A DNA stretch of 64,000 nt from Umezawaea sp042738955 (lineage in GTDB: Bacteria > Actinomycetota > Actinomycetes > Mycobacteriales > Pseudonocardiaceae). Under the pieces are notes generated by a model, which saw only the letters and a program-made list of their open reading frames with translations, had not been told where the DNA came from and searched no databases. Of the stretch, positions 48,191-57,250 are shown piece after piece. Every line of letters begins with the position of its first letter. Position 1 is the stretch's first letter. A program made the position numbers and the translations under genes. Location: NCBI RefSeq assembly GCF_042738955.1, contig NZ_JBHYHC010000042.1, forward strand, positions 1 through 64,000, given 5' to 3'.

Positions 48191-49978
48191 GTGGACCTGA
48201 AGTTCCTCAGCTTCACCCCGACCGACGACGAGCGGGACGCCGTGGACCGGGCCGTCGCCGGGAAGCCGCCGACGCGGGACCTGCTGCTGCCCGCGCTGCA
48301 CGCGGTCAACGACCGGGTCGGCTGGATCAGCCAGGGCGCGCTCAACCACGTCTGCCAGACCTTGGAGGTGCCGCCCACCGACGCGTACGGCGTCGCCAGC
48401 TTCTACTCGCTGTTCTCCCTGGTGGAACGCCCGAAGCGGGTCGTGCACGCCTGCGTCGACCTGGCCTGCAAGGTCAACGGGGCCGAGAAGCTGATCGATG
48501 CCCTCGCCGACGCGTTCGGCCCGGCGAGCGGCAAGACCGGTGACGTCACGTGGTTGCGCAGCCCGTGCCTCGGCGTCTGCGAACGCGCGCCCGCCGCGCT
48601 GGTGTTCCAGGCGGGCGACCCCGCGACCGAACAGCTGCTGGCACCGGCCGAACCACAAGCGCTCGTCACGGCCGCGAAGCATGGTCCCTCCACTGTGGAC
48701 GAACGGACGCGCGTCCCGCAGGAGGGCGACCCGAGCCTGCGGCTGCTCAAGCGGGTCGGAGTGGTCGACCCGACGAGCCTGGACGACTACCGCGCCAGCG
48801 GCGGGTACTCGGGGCTGCGCAACGCGCTGCTGCTCGGCCCGGTCGGCGTGATCCGCGAGGTCACCGACTCGAAGCTGATGGGCCGCGGCGGGGCGGCGTT
48901 CCCGACCGGCCGCAAGTGGGACGCCACGGCGAGGCAGCCGGTCCGGCCGCACTACCTGGTGTGCAACGCCGACGAGAGCGAGCCCGGCACGTTCAAGGAC
49001 CGCGTGCTGCTCGAGGGCGACCCGTTCGCGCTGGTCGAGGCGATGACCATCGCGGCGTTCGCCACCGGTTGCGCCAAGGGCTACCTGTACCTGCGCGGCG
49101 AGTACCCGCTGGCGCTGCACCTGCTGGAGAACGCCCTCGCCAAGGCGCGTGAACGCGGTTTCCTCGGTGACAACATCATGGGACACGCGGGATTCTCGTT
49201 CGACATCGAGATCCGGCGCGGCGCGGGCGCGTACATCTGCGGCGAGGAGACCGCGATCTTCGGCTCCATCGAGGGCTTCCGCGGCGAACCCCGGACGAAA
49301 CCGCCGTTCCCGGTGGAGGCGGGCCTGTTCGGCAAGCCGACCGTGGTCAACAACGTCGAGACGCTGGTCAACGTCCCGCTGATCCTCACGGAGGGCTGCG
49401 AGGCGTACGCCGGGATCGGCACGGCGGGGTCGACCGGGTCGAAGCTGTTCTGCCTGTCCGGCAACGTGAAGCGGCCCGGCGTCTACGAGGTCCCGTTCGG
49501 TGCGACCCTCGGTGAGCTGCTGGACCTGGCGGGCGGCGTGCCGGACGGCCGGGAGCTGCGGGCGATCCTGCTCGGCGGCGCGGCGGGCGGGTTCGTCCGG
49601 CCGGACGAGCTGGACCTCAAGCTCACCATGGAGGACGCGCGGGCCGCGGGCACGACGTTGGGGTCCGGCGTGGTGCTGGTGCTGGACGACACCGCCGACC
49701 TGGGCGGGTTCCTGCTGCGCATCGCCGCGTTCTTCCGCGACGAGTCGTGCGGGCAGTGCGTGCCGTGCCGCATCGGCACCGTGCGCCAGGAGGAGGCGCT
49801 GCACCGCGTCGTCGGCGGTCGGAAGCTCAGCACCGACAGCGACGACCTGAAGGTGCTGCGCGAGGTCGGCCAGGTCATGCGCGACTCCTCCATCTGCGGC
49901 CTCGGCCAGACCGCGTGGAACGCCATCGAATCGGCCATCGACCGCCTCGGCGCACTCGAGAAGGGGACGCGCGCATGA
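48191..49978 (+). CDS. NADH-oxidising diaphorase subunit, NuoE-NuoF fusion (HoxF/FdsB-like)
   Basis: GTG 48191 follows AAGGGGGAG. The protein has 595 residues. The N-terminal NuoE-like domain holds a [2Fe-2S] site (ACVDLACKVNG and SPCLGVCERAP). From about residue 180 follows NuoF: NADH loop GRGGAAFPTGRKW, FMN site VCNADESEPGTFKDR, and [4Fe-4S] ligands ESCGQCVPCRIG plus SSICGLG. It takes electrons from the formate dehydrogenase via the Fe-S chain and reduces NAD+. The next gene starts inside its stop (ATGA), so production is coupled. Confidence 0.93.
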   Translation: MDLKFLSFTPTDDERDAVDRAVAGKPPTRDLLLPALHAVNDRVGWISQGALNHVCQTLEVPPTDAYGVASFYSLFSLVERPKRVVHACVDLACKVNGAEKLIDALADAFGPASGKTGDVTWLRSPCLGVCERAPAALVFQAGDPATEQLLAPAEPQALVTAAKHGPSTVDERTRVPQEGDPSLRLLKRVGVVDPTSLDDYRASGGYSGLRNALLLGPVGVIREVTDSKLMGRGGAAFPTGRKWDATARQPVRPHYLVCNADESEPGTFKDRVLLEGDPFALVEAMTIAAFATGCAKGYLYLRGEYPLALHLLENALAKARERGFLGDNIMGHAGFSFDIEIRRGAGAYICGEETAIFGSIEGFRGEPRTKPPFPVEAGLFGKPTVVNNVETLVNVPLILTEGCEAYAGIGTAGSTGSKLFCLSGNVKRPGVYEVPFGATLGELLDLAGGVPDGRELRAILLGGAAGGFVRPDELDLKLTMEDARAAGTTLGSGVVLVLDDTADLGGFLLRIAAFFRDESCGQCVPCRIGTVRQEEALHRVVGGRKLSTDSDDLKVLREVGQVMRDSSICGLGQTAWNAIESAIDRLGALEKGTRA

Positions 49979-50898
49979 CCGCCATCGACATCGGGTTGCC
50001 GCGCAGGCTCGTCGAGTTCCAGCTGGACGGCGAACCCGTGCGAGTGCCGGAGAACGCCACGATCCTCGACGCCTGCACCGCGGCGGGCACGAAGATCCCC
50101 ACGCTCTGCTACGGCGACACGCTCGCGCCCGCGAACGCCTGCCGCGTCTGCATGGTGGAGGTCGAGGGCTCGCGGACGCTCGTCCCGTCGTGCTCGCGCA
50201 AGGTCGAGCCGGGCATGGTCGTGCGCACCGACACCGACCGGACCAGGACCAGCCGCAAGGTCGTGCTGGAGCTGCTGGCGTCGGCGACCGACCTGTCCAC
50301 CACGCCGGAGGTCCAGGGGTGGATGGAGGACACCGGCGCCGAGCCGGAGCGGTTCGGGCCGCCCTCGCCGCCCAGCGACGACCGCGACCACCGGCAGCCC
50401 GGCGAGCACGAGATCCCGGACGGGATGACGGCCGCGACCGTGCGTCAACCGGTGAAGGTCGACAACGCCTTGTACGTGCGGGACTACGGCAAGTGCGTCC
50501 TCTGCTACAAGTGCGTCGACGCGTGCGGCGACCAGTGGCAGAACTCCTTCGCCATCACGGTCGCGGGCCGCGGTTTCGACGCGCGGATCTCCACCGAGTT
50601 CGCGAACCCGTTGCCGGACAGCGCCTGCGTGTACTGCGGCAACTGCGTCGAGGTGTGCCCGACGGGCGCGCTGAGCTTCAAGGCCGAGCACGACCGGCGC
50701 GAGAACGGCACGTGGGACGAGGAGCGGCAGACCGAGACCACGACCGTCTGCACGTTCTGCGGCGTCGGCTGCAACCTCACGCTCCACGTGCAGGACAACG
50801 AGATCGTCAAGGTCACGTCACCGCACGACAGTTCGGTGACCCACGGGAACCTCTGCATCAAGGGCCGCTTCGGCTGGCAGCACGTGCAGAACCGCTAG
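49975..50898 (+). CDS. Fe-S chain of formate dehydrogenase: 2Fe-2S, two 4Fe-4S, and the Mo-domain I 4Fe-4S
   Basis: The 307-residue protein has 2Fe-2S ligands at Cys45, 56, 59 and 73 (LCYGDTLAPANACRVCMVEV). Two 4Fe-4S sets lie at Cys174/177/180/184 (KCVLCYKCVDAC) and 218/221/224/228 (CVYCGNCVEVC). It ends with CTFCGVGCNLTL and LCIKGRFG (Cys259/262/266/294 and the electron-relay Lys). That last piece is domain I of the molybdopterin enzyme, normally fused to the catalytic chain. No cysteine lies between 73 and 174, so the NuoG-type His-Cys cluster is absent. It therefore links catalytic chain and diaphorase, and completes the split alpha subunit. Confidence 0.9.
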   Translation: MTAIDIGLPRRLVEFQLDGEPVRVPENATILDACTAAGTKIPTLCYGDTLAPANACRVCMVEVEGSRTLVPSCSRKVEPGMVVRTDTDRTRTSRKVVLELLASATDLSTTPEVQGWMEDTGAEPERFGPPSPPSDDRDHRQPGEHEIPDGMTAATVRQPVKVDNALYVRDYGKCVLCYKCVDACGDQWQNSFAITVAGRGFDARISTEFANPLPDSACVYCGNCVEVCPTGALSFKAEHDRRENGTWDEERQTETTTVCTFCGVGCNLTLHVQDNEIVKVTSPHDSSVTHGNLCIKGRFGWQHVQNR

Positions 50899-50914
50899 AC
50901 CGGGAGGTCCGCGC

Positions 50915-52456
50915 ATGTCCTTGATCCTCAAGCCCGGAACGTCGTGGCGCGAGCTGTACGCCCGCTGCGCCGAGATCGCCCCGGAGGCGTTCCACGACGA
51001 CCGCCTCCTCAACTTCTACGGCGGCCGCTGGCGTCGGGAGGGCCTGCCCAGCCCGGCGACCTCCCCGGTCGACGGCAGCACCATCGCCGGTCCGCCCCGG
51101 CTGGACGCGGGGAGTGCCCGTGCCGCCGTCGCGGCCGCGCTCGACGACCACCGCGCGTGGGCCGAAGTGCCGCTCCAAGAACGGAAAGCCCGTGTCACGG
51201 CCGCGCTGGACGACCTGGAAACCCATCGGGACCTGCTGTCCCTGCTGCTGGTGTGGGAGATCGGCAAGCCGTGGCGGCTCGCCACCGCCGACGTGGACCG
51301 GTGCGTCGAGGGGGTGCGCTGGTACGTCGAGGAGATCGACGCGATGCTGGCGGGCCGCACGCCGTTGAGCGGCCCGGTCAGCAACATCGCCAGCTGGAAC
51401 TACCCGATGAGCGTCCTGGTGCACGCGATGCTCGTGCAGGTCCTCGCGGGCAACGCCGCCATCGCCAAGGCCCCGACCGACGGCGGCGTGAGCTGCCTGA
51501 CCCTGGCCACGGCGCTGGCCGCCCGCCACGGCCTGCCGCTCACGCTGGTCAGCGGCAGCGGCGGCGAGCTGTCGCCGGTGCTGGTCGGGTCGCCGGACAT
51601 CGGCTGCCTGTCGTTCGTCGGCGGGCGGGGCGTCGGCGGCGAGATCGTGGCGAGCCTGGTCGACTCCGACAAACGGCACGTCCTGGAGCAGGAGGGGCTG
51701 AACTGCTGGGGCATCTGGGAGTTCGGCGACTGGGACAGCCTCGGCCCGCAGATCCGCAAGGCGTTCGACTACGCCAAGCAGCGCTGCACGGCCTACCCGC
51801 GGTACGTGGTGCAGCGGGAGCTGTTCGACCGCTTCCTCGCCGTCTACCTGCCCGCCGTGCGCGGTGTCGCCTTCGGCCACCCGCTGGCCGTCGAGCACCC
51901 GGACGACCCGCTGCCGGACCTGGACTTCGGGCCGTTGATCACCGACGCGAAGGCCAAGGAGCTGACCGACGTGGTGGACGAGGCCGTCCGGATGGGCGGC
52001 GTCCCGCTCTACCGGGGTTCGCTCGACGACGGCCGCTTCCTGCCCGGCCAGCAGACCGCCGCCTACCTGCCGCCGACCGCGATCCTGTCGCCGCCGCGCT
52101 CGTCGCCCCTGCACTACGCCGAACCCTTCGGGCCCGTGGACACGATTGTCCTGGTGGATACAGAAGCCGAACTCCTGTCCGCGATGAACGCGAGCAACGG
52201 GGCACTGGTCGCGACGCTCGCGTGCGACGACCGGGCCACCGCGAAACGGCTGTCCGCCGACCTCCAGGCGTTCAAGGTCGGCGTCAACAAACCCCGCTCG
52301 CGCGGCGACCGCGACGAGGTCTTCGGCGGCCGGGGCGCGTCCTGGCGCGGGGCGTTCGTCGGCGGCGCGCTGCTGGTCCACGCCGTCACCGAGGGACCGG
52401 CGGGCGAACGGCTGTACGGCAACTTCCCGTCCTACTCGCTCTACCCGCCGACCTGA
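50915..52456 (+). CDS. Divergent aldehyde dehydrogenase family protein
   Basis: ATG 50915 follows GGGAGG. The 513-residue protein has the ALDH fold: VSNIASWNYPMSVLVHAMLV (cofactor region), NAAIAKAPTDGG, a Glu in VLEQEGLNCWG where ELGG is usual, and the likely catalytic Cys in AKQRCTAYPRYV. The PF-box-like EPFGPVDTIVLV comes near the end. The motifs are divergent enough that I cannot name a substrate. In this operon it could act on formaldehyde, glyoxylate or an acyl-CoA (acylating glyoxylate dehydrogenase would make or use oxalyl-CoA). It is 17 bases after the Fe-S chain and 19 before the next gene. Confidence 0.8.
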   Translation: MSLILKPGTSWRELYARCAEIAPEAFHDDRLLNFYGGRWRREGLPSPATSPVDGSTIAGPPRLDAGSARAAVAAALDDHRAWAEVPLQERKARVTAALDDLETHRDLLSLLLVWEIGKPWRLATADVDRCVEGVRWYVEEIDAMLAGRTPLSGPVSNIASWNYPMSVLVHAMLVQVLAGNAAIAKAPTDGGVSCLTLATALAARHGLPLTLVSGSGGELSPVLVGSPDIGCLSFVGGRGVGGEIVASLVDSDKRHVLEQEGLNCWGIWEFGDWDSLGPQIRKAFDYAKQRCTAYPRYVVQRELFDRFLAVYLPAVRGVAFGHPLAVEHPDDPLPDLDFGPLITDAKAKELTDVVDEAVRMGGVPLYRGSLDDGRFLPGQQTAAYLPPTAILSPPRSSPLHYAEPFGPVDTIVLVDTEAELLSAMNASNGALVATLACDDRATAKRLSADLQAFKVGVNKPRSRGDRDEVFGGRGASWRGAFVGGALLVHAVTEGPAGERLYGNFPSYSLYPPT

Positions 52457-52474
52457 CACCGAAGGGGGAGGACG

Positions 52475-53512
52475 ATGTCGCTCCGCTCCGAGCTGACCCG
52501 GATCACCAGGACCGTCGTCGCCCCCGCCGCGGTGGCGACCGACCGCGACCACCGGTTCCCGCGCGCGGCCGTGCAGGCGTTCGGCCGCGCCGGGATCCTC
52601 GGCATGACGGTCCCGCGCGGCCTCGGCGGCGGCGGGCAGGGACCGGCGGAGGCGAGTCGGGTCGTGGAGGAGGTCGCCCGGCACTGCGCCGGGACCGCGA
52701 CCGTGCTGCGCTCGCACTTCGCCGCGGTCGCCGTGCTGGACCGGCACGGCGACCGCGCCCTCCGCACCGAGGTCGCCGCCGGGCGGCACCTCGCCACGCT
52801 CGCGGTCTTCCACACCGGCGACCTCCTCGCCCCGACCGGCACCGCGTCCCGGCGGGGCGACGTCGTGTCCCTGCGGGATCGCAAGACGCGGGTGATCTCG
52901 GCGGGCGAGGCCGACAGCTACGTCTGGTCGTCCGCCCCGGTCCGCGAACCGGGGGCGGCGACCCTCTGGCTCGTCTCCGGCCACGCCCCCGACCTGCTCG
53001 TCCCGGCGTTCCCCGACGGCATCGGCCTGCGCGGCAGCGGCGCCACCACGGTCTGGGCCGACCCCGTCCGCGTCCCCGCGAGCTGCCGCCTCGGCGCGGA
53101 CGGCGCGGGACTGGACACCCTCCTGCACGACGCCCTGCCGTGGTTCGCGCTGCTGGGCTCCTCCGTCGCGCTCGGCCTGATGGAGGGCGCGCTCGCCGCC
53201 ACCCTGCGCCACCGCCGCGACCCGGCCGCCGACCTGGCCCGCATGCGCTTGCGCACCGACGCCGTCCGCGTCCTGCACGACGACGCCCTCGCCGCACACG
53301 GCTGGGAACCCGCCCGCGCCCGGCGCAAGGCGTGCCAGCTAACCCTCGCCGCCGCCGACGCCCTGCTCACCGTCACCGACCTGGCCATGAAGCTGTGCGG
53401 CGACGCCGATCCCGCCGTGGAGCGCGGGTTCCGCGACGCCCGCGCCGCCACGGCCGTCGAACCCACCGCGGATTCGGCGCTCGACCTCGTGGCCCGTCAC
53501 CCGTTCCGCTGA
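52475..53512 (+). CDS. Acyl-CoA dehydrogenase-like protein
   Basis: ATG 52475 follows AAGGGGGAGG. The 345 residues follow the ACAD layout in reduced form: N-terminal helices (FGRAGILGMTVPRGLGGGGQ), a beta region (ISAGEADSYVWSSAPV, GIGLRGSGATTVWADPVRVP) and C-terminal helices (FALLGSSVALGLMEGALA). Full-length ACADs have about 380 residues, and the catalytic Glu is not obvious. It is an FAD enzyme by family, with unknown substrate. It is the last gene of the formate dehydrogenase operon. Confidence 0.75.
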   Translation: MSLRSELTRITRTVVAPAAVATDRDHRFPRAAVQAFGRAGILGMTVPRGLGGGGQGPAEASRVVEEVARHCAGTATVLRSHFAAVAVLDRHGDRALRTEVAAGRHLATLAVFHTGDLLAPTGTASRRGDVVSLRDRKTRVISAGEADSYVWSSAPVREPGAATLWLVSGHAPDLLVPAFPDGIGLRGSGATTVWADPVRVPASCRLGADGAGLDTLLHDALPWFALLGSSVALGLMEGALAATLRHRRDPAADLARMRLRTDAVRVLHDDALAAHGWEPARARRKACQLTLAAADALLTVTDLAMKLCGDADPAVERGFRDARAATAVEPTADSALDLVARHPFR

Positions 53513-53531
53513 CGTCACCGAACGCCCGCTG

Positions 53532-53576
53532 GGCGATCGACCGGGCACGCGGGGGAAGCCCGCGGAGTCGATCGCC
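53532..53576 (+). terminator. Hairpin after the acyl-CoA dehydrogenase-like gene
   Basis: GGCGATCGAC (53532-53541) pairs with GTCGATCGCC (53567-53576). An inner GCGGG/CCCGC pair adds to it. It lies between the operon end and pheS with no T-run. It may be a terminator or a pheS leader structure. Confidence 0.5.
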
Positions 53577-53662
53577 TACTATCGGCCTGCTCCGCCGCGT
53601 GTCGGGTGGTGGAGTCGATTCCGCCTATCCGCGACGTGCCCAACGGGAGCTGTCCACCACTC

Positions 53663-54730
53663 ATGTCCGGAGCAAACGACCCGTACGACCCCAAGGAGGT
53701 CGCGGCGCTCGCGCCGGAGGCCCTCGACGCGGCCGTCCAGAAGGCCCAGGAGGCGTTCGCCGCCGCGGCCGACCTCGACGCGCTCGCCGCGCTGAAGCCC
53801 GCGCACGTCGGCGACCGGTCCCCGGTCCTGCTGGCCCGCCGCGAGATCGGCGCGCTGCCCCCCAAGGCCAAGGCCGAGGCGGGCAAGCGGGTCAACGTGG
53901 CCCAGGCCGCCGTGAAGAAGGCGTTCGACGAACGCCTCGTCGTGCTCCAGGCCGAGCGGGACGAGCACGTCCTGCGCGAGGAGTCCGTCGACGTCACGTT
54001 GCCGTGGGACCGGACGCCGCGCGGCGCCCGCCACCCCATCACCACGCTCGCCGAGCGCGTGGCCGACGTCTTCGTGGCCATGGGCTACGAGGTCGCCGAG
54101 GGCCCCGAGCTCGACACGGAGTGGTTCAACTTCGACGCGCTGAACTTCGGCAAGGACCACCCGGCGCGCACGATGTCGGACACCTTCTACGTCGCGCCCG
54201 CCGACTCGGGCCTGGTGCTGCGCACGCACACCTCGCCGGTGCAGGCCCGCACGATGCTGGAGCGCACGCCGCCGATCTACGTGGTGTGCCCCGGTCGCAC
54301 GTTCCGCACGGACGAGCTGGACTCCACGCACACGCCGGTGTTCCACCAGGTCGAGGGCCTCGCCATCGACAAGGGCCTCACCATGGCGCACCTCAAGGGC
54401 ACCCTGGACGCGTTCGCGCGCTCCATGTTCGGGGAGCACTCGAAGACGCGGCTGCGCCCGCACTTCTTCCCGTTCACCGAGCCGTCCGCCGAGGTGGACG
54501 TCTGGTTCCCGGAGAAGAAGGGCGGCGCGGGCTGGGTCGAGTGGGGCGGCTGCGGCATGGTCAACCCGAACGTCCTGCGCGCCACCGGCGTCGACCCGGA
54601 CGTCTACTCGGGCTTCGCCTTCGGCATGGGCCTCGAGCGCACGCTGCAGTTCCGCAACGGCCTGCCCGACATGCGCGACATGGTCGAGGGCGATGTCCGC
54701 TTCACGCTGCCCTTCGGAACGGAGGCCTGA
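53663..54730 (+). CDS. pheS: Phenylalanyl-tRNA synthetase alpha subunit
   Basis: ATG 53663 gives 355 residues, MSGANDPYDPKEVAALAPEA. A coiled-coil N-terminus is followed by the class II core: DTEWFNFDALNFGKDHPARTMSD-type motif 1 region, motif 2 FRTDELDSTHTPVFHQVEG and motif 3 GFAFGMGLERTLQFRNGLPD. It forms an alpha2-beta2 enzyme with PheT that charges tRNA-Phe. The spacing from GGGAG to the ATG is long (13 bases). It is followed by pheT after 3 bases. Confidence 0.97.
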   Translation: MSGANDPYDPKEVAALAPEALDAAVQKAQEAFAAAADLDALAALKPAHVGDRSPVLLARREIGALPPKAKAEAGKRVNVAQAAVKKAFDERLVVLQAERDEHVLREESVDVTLPWDRTPRGARHPITTLAERVADVFVAMGYEVAEGPELDTEWFNFDALNFGKDHPARTMSDTFYVAPADSGLVLRTHTSPVQARTMLERTPPIYVVCPGRTFRTDELDSTHTPVFHQVEGLAIDKGLTMAHLKGTLDAFARSMFGEHSKTRLRPHFFPFTEPSAEVDVWFPEKKGGAGWVEWGGCGMVNPNVLRATGVDPDVYSGFAFGMGLERTLQFRNGLPDMRDMVEGDVRFTLPFGTEA

Positions 54731-54733
54731 CCG

Positions 54734-57208
54734 GTGCGTATTCCGGTTAGCTGGTTGACCGAGCACCTCGAGTTCGCCGAGGCGCCCACGCCGGACGAAC
54801 TGGCCGAGGCCTTCATCCGGATCGGCATGGAGATCGACGACGTGCGCCCGCTCGGGCCCGTCAGCGGTCCCATCGTCGCGGCGCGCGTGGTCGAGATCGA
54901 GGAGCTCACCGAGTTCAAGAAGCCGATCCGCTACTGCCAGGTCGAGGTCGGGCCCGGCAAGGTCAACGGGATCGTCTGCGGCGCCACGAACTTCGTCGAG
55001 GGCGACACGGTCGTCGTGGCGCTGCCCGGCGCTGTGCTGCCCGGCGACTTCACCATCGCCGCGCGCAAGACCTACGGCCACACCAGCGACGGCATGATCT
55101 GCGCCGCCGACGAGCTGGGCCTCGGCGACGACCACTCGGGCATCCTCGTGCTGCCCAGCGGCACCGCGCAGCCCGGCGACGACGCCGTGGAGCTGCTCGG
55201 CCTGGACGACACCGTCCTGGAGATCACGCCCACGCCGGACCGCGGCTACGCCTTCTCGGTGCGCGGCCTGGCCCGCGAGATCGCCTGCGCGTTCGACGTG
55301 GCGTTCGGCGACCCGGCCGTGGTCGAGGTCCCCGAGGCCGAGGGCGAGGTGTGGCCCGTCCACATCGAGGACCGGGCGGGCTGCGCGCGGTTCGTGGCGC
55401 GCCAGGTCAGCGGGGTCGACCCGACCGCGCCGACGCCGTGGTGGATGCGCCGCAGGCTGATGCTCGCGGGCATCCGCTCGATCTCGCTGCCGGTCGACGT
55501 GACCAACTACGTGATGATCGAGCTCGGGCACCCGCTGCACGCGTTCGACGCCTCGAAGGTGCGCGGCAACCTGGTCGTGCGGCGGGCGAAGGCGGGCGAG
55601 AAGCTCACCACGCTCGACGACACCGTGCGCGTGCTCGACGCGGACGACATCGTGATCACCGACGACAGCGGCGTCATCTCCATGGCCGGTGTCATGGGCG
55701 GCGCGTCGACCGAGGTCGGCGACAAGACCAGCGACATCCTGCTGGAAGCCGCCATCTGGGACCCGGCGACCATCGCCCGCACCGTGCGCCGCCACAAGCT
55801 GCCCAGTGAGGCGGCCAAGCGGTACGAGCGCACGGTCGACCCGGCGCTGTCCCCGGTCGCCTTGGAGCGCGCGGCGAAGCTGCTGCACGTCTACGGCGAC
55901 GGCTCGATCAAGCCCGGCCGCACGGACGTCGGCTCGCCCGTGCTGCCCGGCCCGGTCACCATGCCGATCGACCTGCCGGACCGCGTGGCGGGCGTGCGCT
56001 ACGCCCGCGGCGTGACCGCGCGCAGGCTCGGCCAGATCGGCTGCCTGGTCGAGGTCAGCACCGGCGACGACGGCCAGACCCTGGTCACGGCGACGCCGCC
56101 GACGTGGCGCTCGGACCTCGTGCAGCCCGCCGACCTGGTCGAGGAGGTGCTGCGGCTGGAGGGCTTCGAGACGATCCCGTCCACGCTGCCGCCCGCCCCC
56201 GCCGGTCGCGGCCTGACCGAGCAGCAGCGCCGCCGCCGCACGGTGTCGCGCGCGCTGGCCGAGGACGGCTACACCGAGGTGCTGCCGTTCCCGTTCGTCT
56301 CGCCCGCGGTGTTCGACTCGTTCGGGCTGAACGCCAACGACTCGCGGCGCAACGTCGTCAGCGTGCTGAACCCGCTCGAGGCGGACAAGCACGCGCTGGC
56401 CACGACGTTGCTGCCCGGCCTGCTGGACGCCGTGCAGCGCAACCTGTCGCGCGGCCAGAAGGACGTGGCGCTGTTCAACATCGCCCAGGTCACGCTGCCG
56501 CGCACCCAGCAGGTGCCGGTGCCGGACGTCGGCGTGGCGCAGCGGCCCACGGACGCGCAGGTGGCGTCCATGTTCGCGGCGCTGCCGCAGCAGCCGGTGC
56601 ACGTCGCCGTCGTGCTGGCCGGGCACCGCGAGCACGCGGGCTGGTGGGGCAAGGGCCGCCAGGCCGACTGGGCGGACGCGGTCGAGGCCGCCAAGCTCGT
56701 CGGGCGCGCGTACGGCGTGACGCTGCGCGTGGTCGCGTCCGACCTCGCGCCGTGGCACCCCGGCCGCTGCGCGGAGCTGCGCGTCGGCGACTGGCCGGTC
56801 GGCCACGCGGGCGAGCTGCACCCGAAGGTCGTGGAGGCCCTCGGCCTGCCCAAGCGCACGGTCGCGATGGAGCTGGACCTGGACGCGCTGCCGCTCAACG
56901 ACAACCGGCCCGCGCCGATCATCTCGGCGTACCCGCCGGTGCTGCTCGACGTGGCGGTCGTCGTGGACGACGCCGTGCCCGCCGCCGAGGTGGCCGCTGT
57001 GCTCGAATCCGGCGGCGGTGACCTCCTGGAGGACATCCGGCTGTTCGACGTCTACACGGGCGAGCAGGTGGGCGAGGGCAAGCGGTCCCTGGCGTACGCG
57101 CTGCGGTTCCGGGCGTCCGACCGCACGCTGACCGTCGAGGAGGCCACCGCCGCGCGGGACGCGGCCGTGGCGGCGCTCGCGGAACGGCACGGCGCTACTC
57201 TCCGGTAA
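54734..57208 (+). CDS. pheT: Phenylalanyl-tRNA synthetase beta subunit
   Basis: GTG 54734 begins MRIPVSWLTEHLEFAEAPTP, with 824 residues, full length. The order is an N-terminal tRNA-binding (EMAP-like) domain (YCQVEVGPGKVNGIVCGATN), B3/4 editing domain (DVTNYVMIELGHPLHAFDAS), B5 DNA-binding-like domain (VTATPPTWRSDLVQPADLVE), a core-like region and the C-terminal FDX-ACB anticodon-binding domain (AYPPVLLDVAVVVDD, RSLAYALRFRASDRTLT). It partners PheS. Confidence 0.97.
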   Translation: MRIPVSWLTEHLEFAEAPTPDELAEAFIRIGMEIDDVRPLGPVSGPIVAARVVEIEELTEFKKPIRYCQVEVGPGKVNGIVCGATNFVEGDTVVVALPGAVLPGDFTIAARKTYGHTSDGMICAADELGLGDDHSGILVLPSGTAQPGDDAVELLGLDDTVLEITPTPDRGYAFSVRGLAREIACAFDVAFGDPAVVEVPEAEGEVWPVHIEDRAGCARFVARQVSGVDPTAPTPWWMRRRLMLAGIRSISLPVDVTNYVMIELGHPLHAFDASKVRGNLVVRRAKAGEKLTTLDDTVRVLDADDIVITDDSGVISMAGVMGGASTEVGDKTSDILLEAAIWDPATIARTVRRHKLPSEAAKRYERTVDPALSPVALERAAKLLHVYGDGSIKPGRTDVGSPVLPGPVTMPIDLPDRVAGVRYARGVTARRLGQIGCLVEVSTGDDGQTLVTATPPTWRSDLVQPADLVEEVLRLEGFETIPSTLPPAPAGRGLTEQQRRRRTVSRALAEDGYTEVLPFPFVSPAVFDSFGLNANDSRRNVVSVLNPLEADKHALATTLLPGLLDAVQRNLSRGQKDVALFNIAQVTLPRTQQVPVPDVGVAQRPTDAQVASMFAALPQQPVHVAVVLAGHREHAGWWGKGRQADWADAVEAAKLVGRAYGVTLRVVASDLAPWHPGRCAELRVGDWPVGHAGELHPKVVEALGLPKRTVAMELDLDALPLNDNRPAPIISAYPPVLLDVAVVVDDAVPAAEVAAVLESGGGDLLEDIRLFDVYTGEQVGEGKRSLAYALRFRASDRTLTVEEATAARDAAVAALAERHGATLR

Positions 57209-57218
57209 TCCTTTGGTA

Positions 57219-57250
57219 CACCCGGTCGGGTCCACTAGCCCGACCGGGTG
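57219..57250 (+). terminator. Terminator after pheT
   Basis: CACCCGGTCGGG (57219-57230) and CCCGACCGGGTG (57239-57250) form a perfect 12-base stem with an 8-base loop, 10 bases after the pheT stop. Confidence 0.88.

Noticed and set aside
52150..52165. GGATACAG in the aldehyde dehydrogenase gene as an operator
   Set aside because: Only a partial match, within codons and far from any start.
53513..53662. T-box or phenylalanine leader-peptide attenuator before pheS
   Set aside because: A hairpin is present but I find no T-box sequence, no Phe-rich leader peptide and no terminator T-run.
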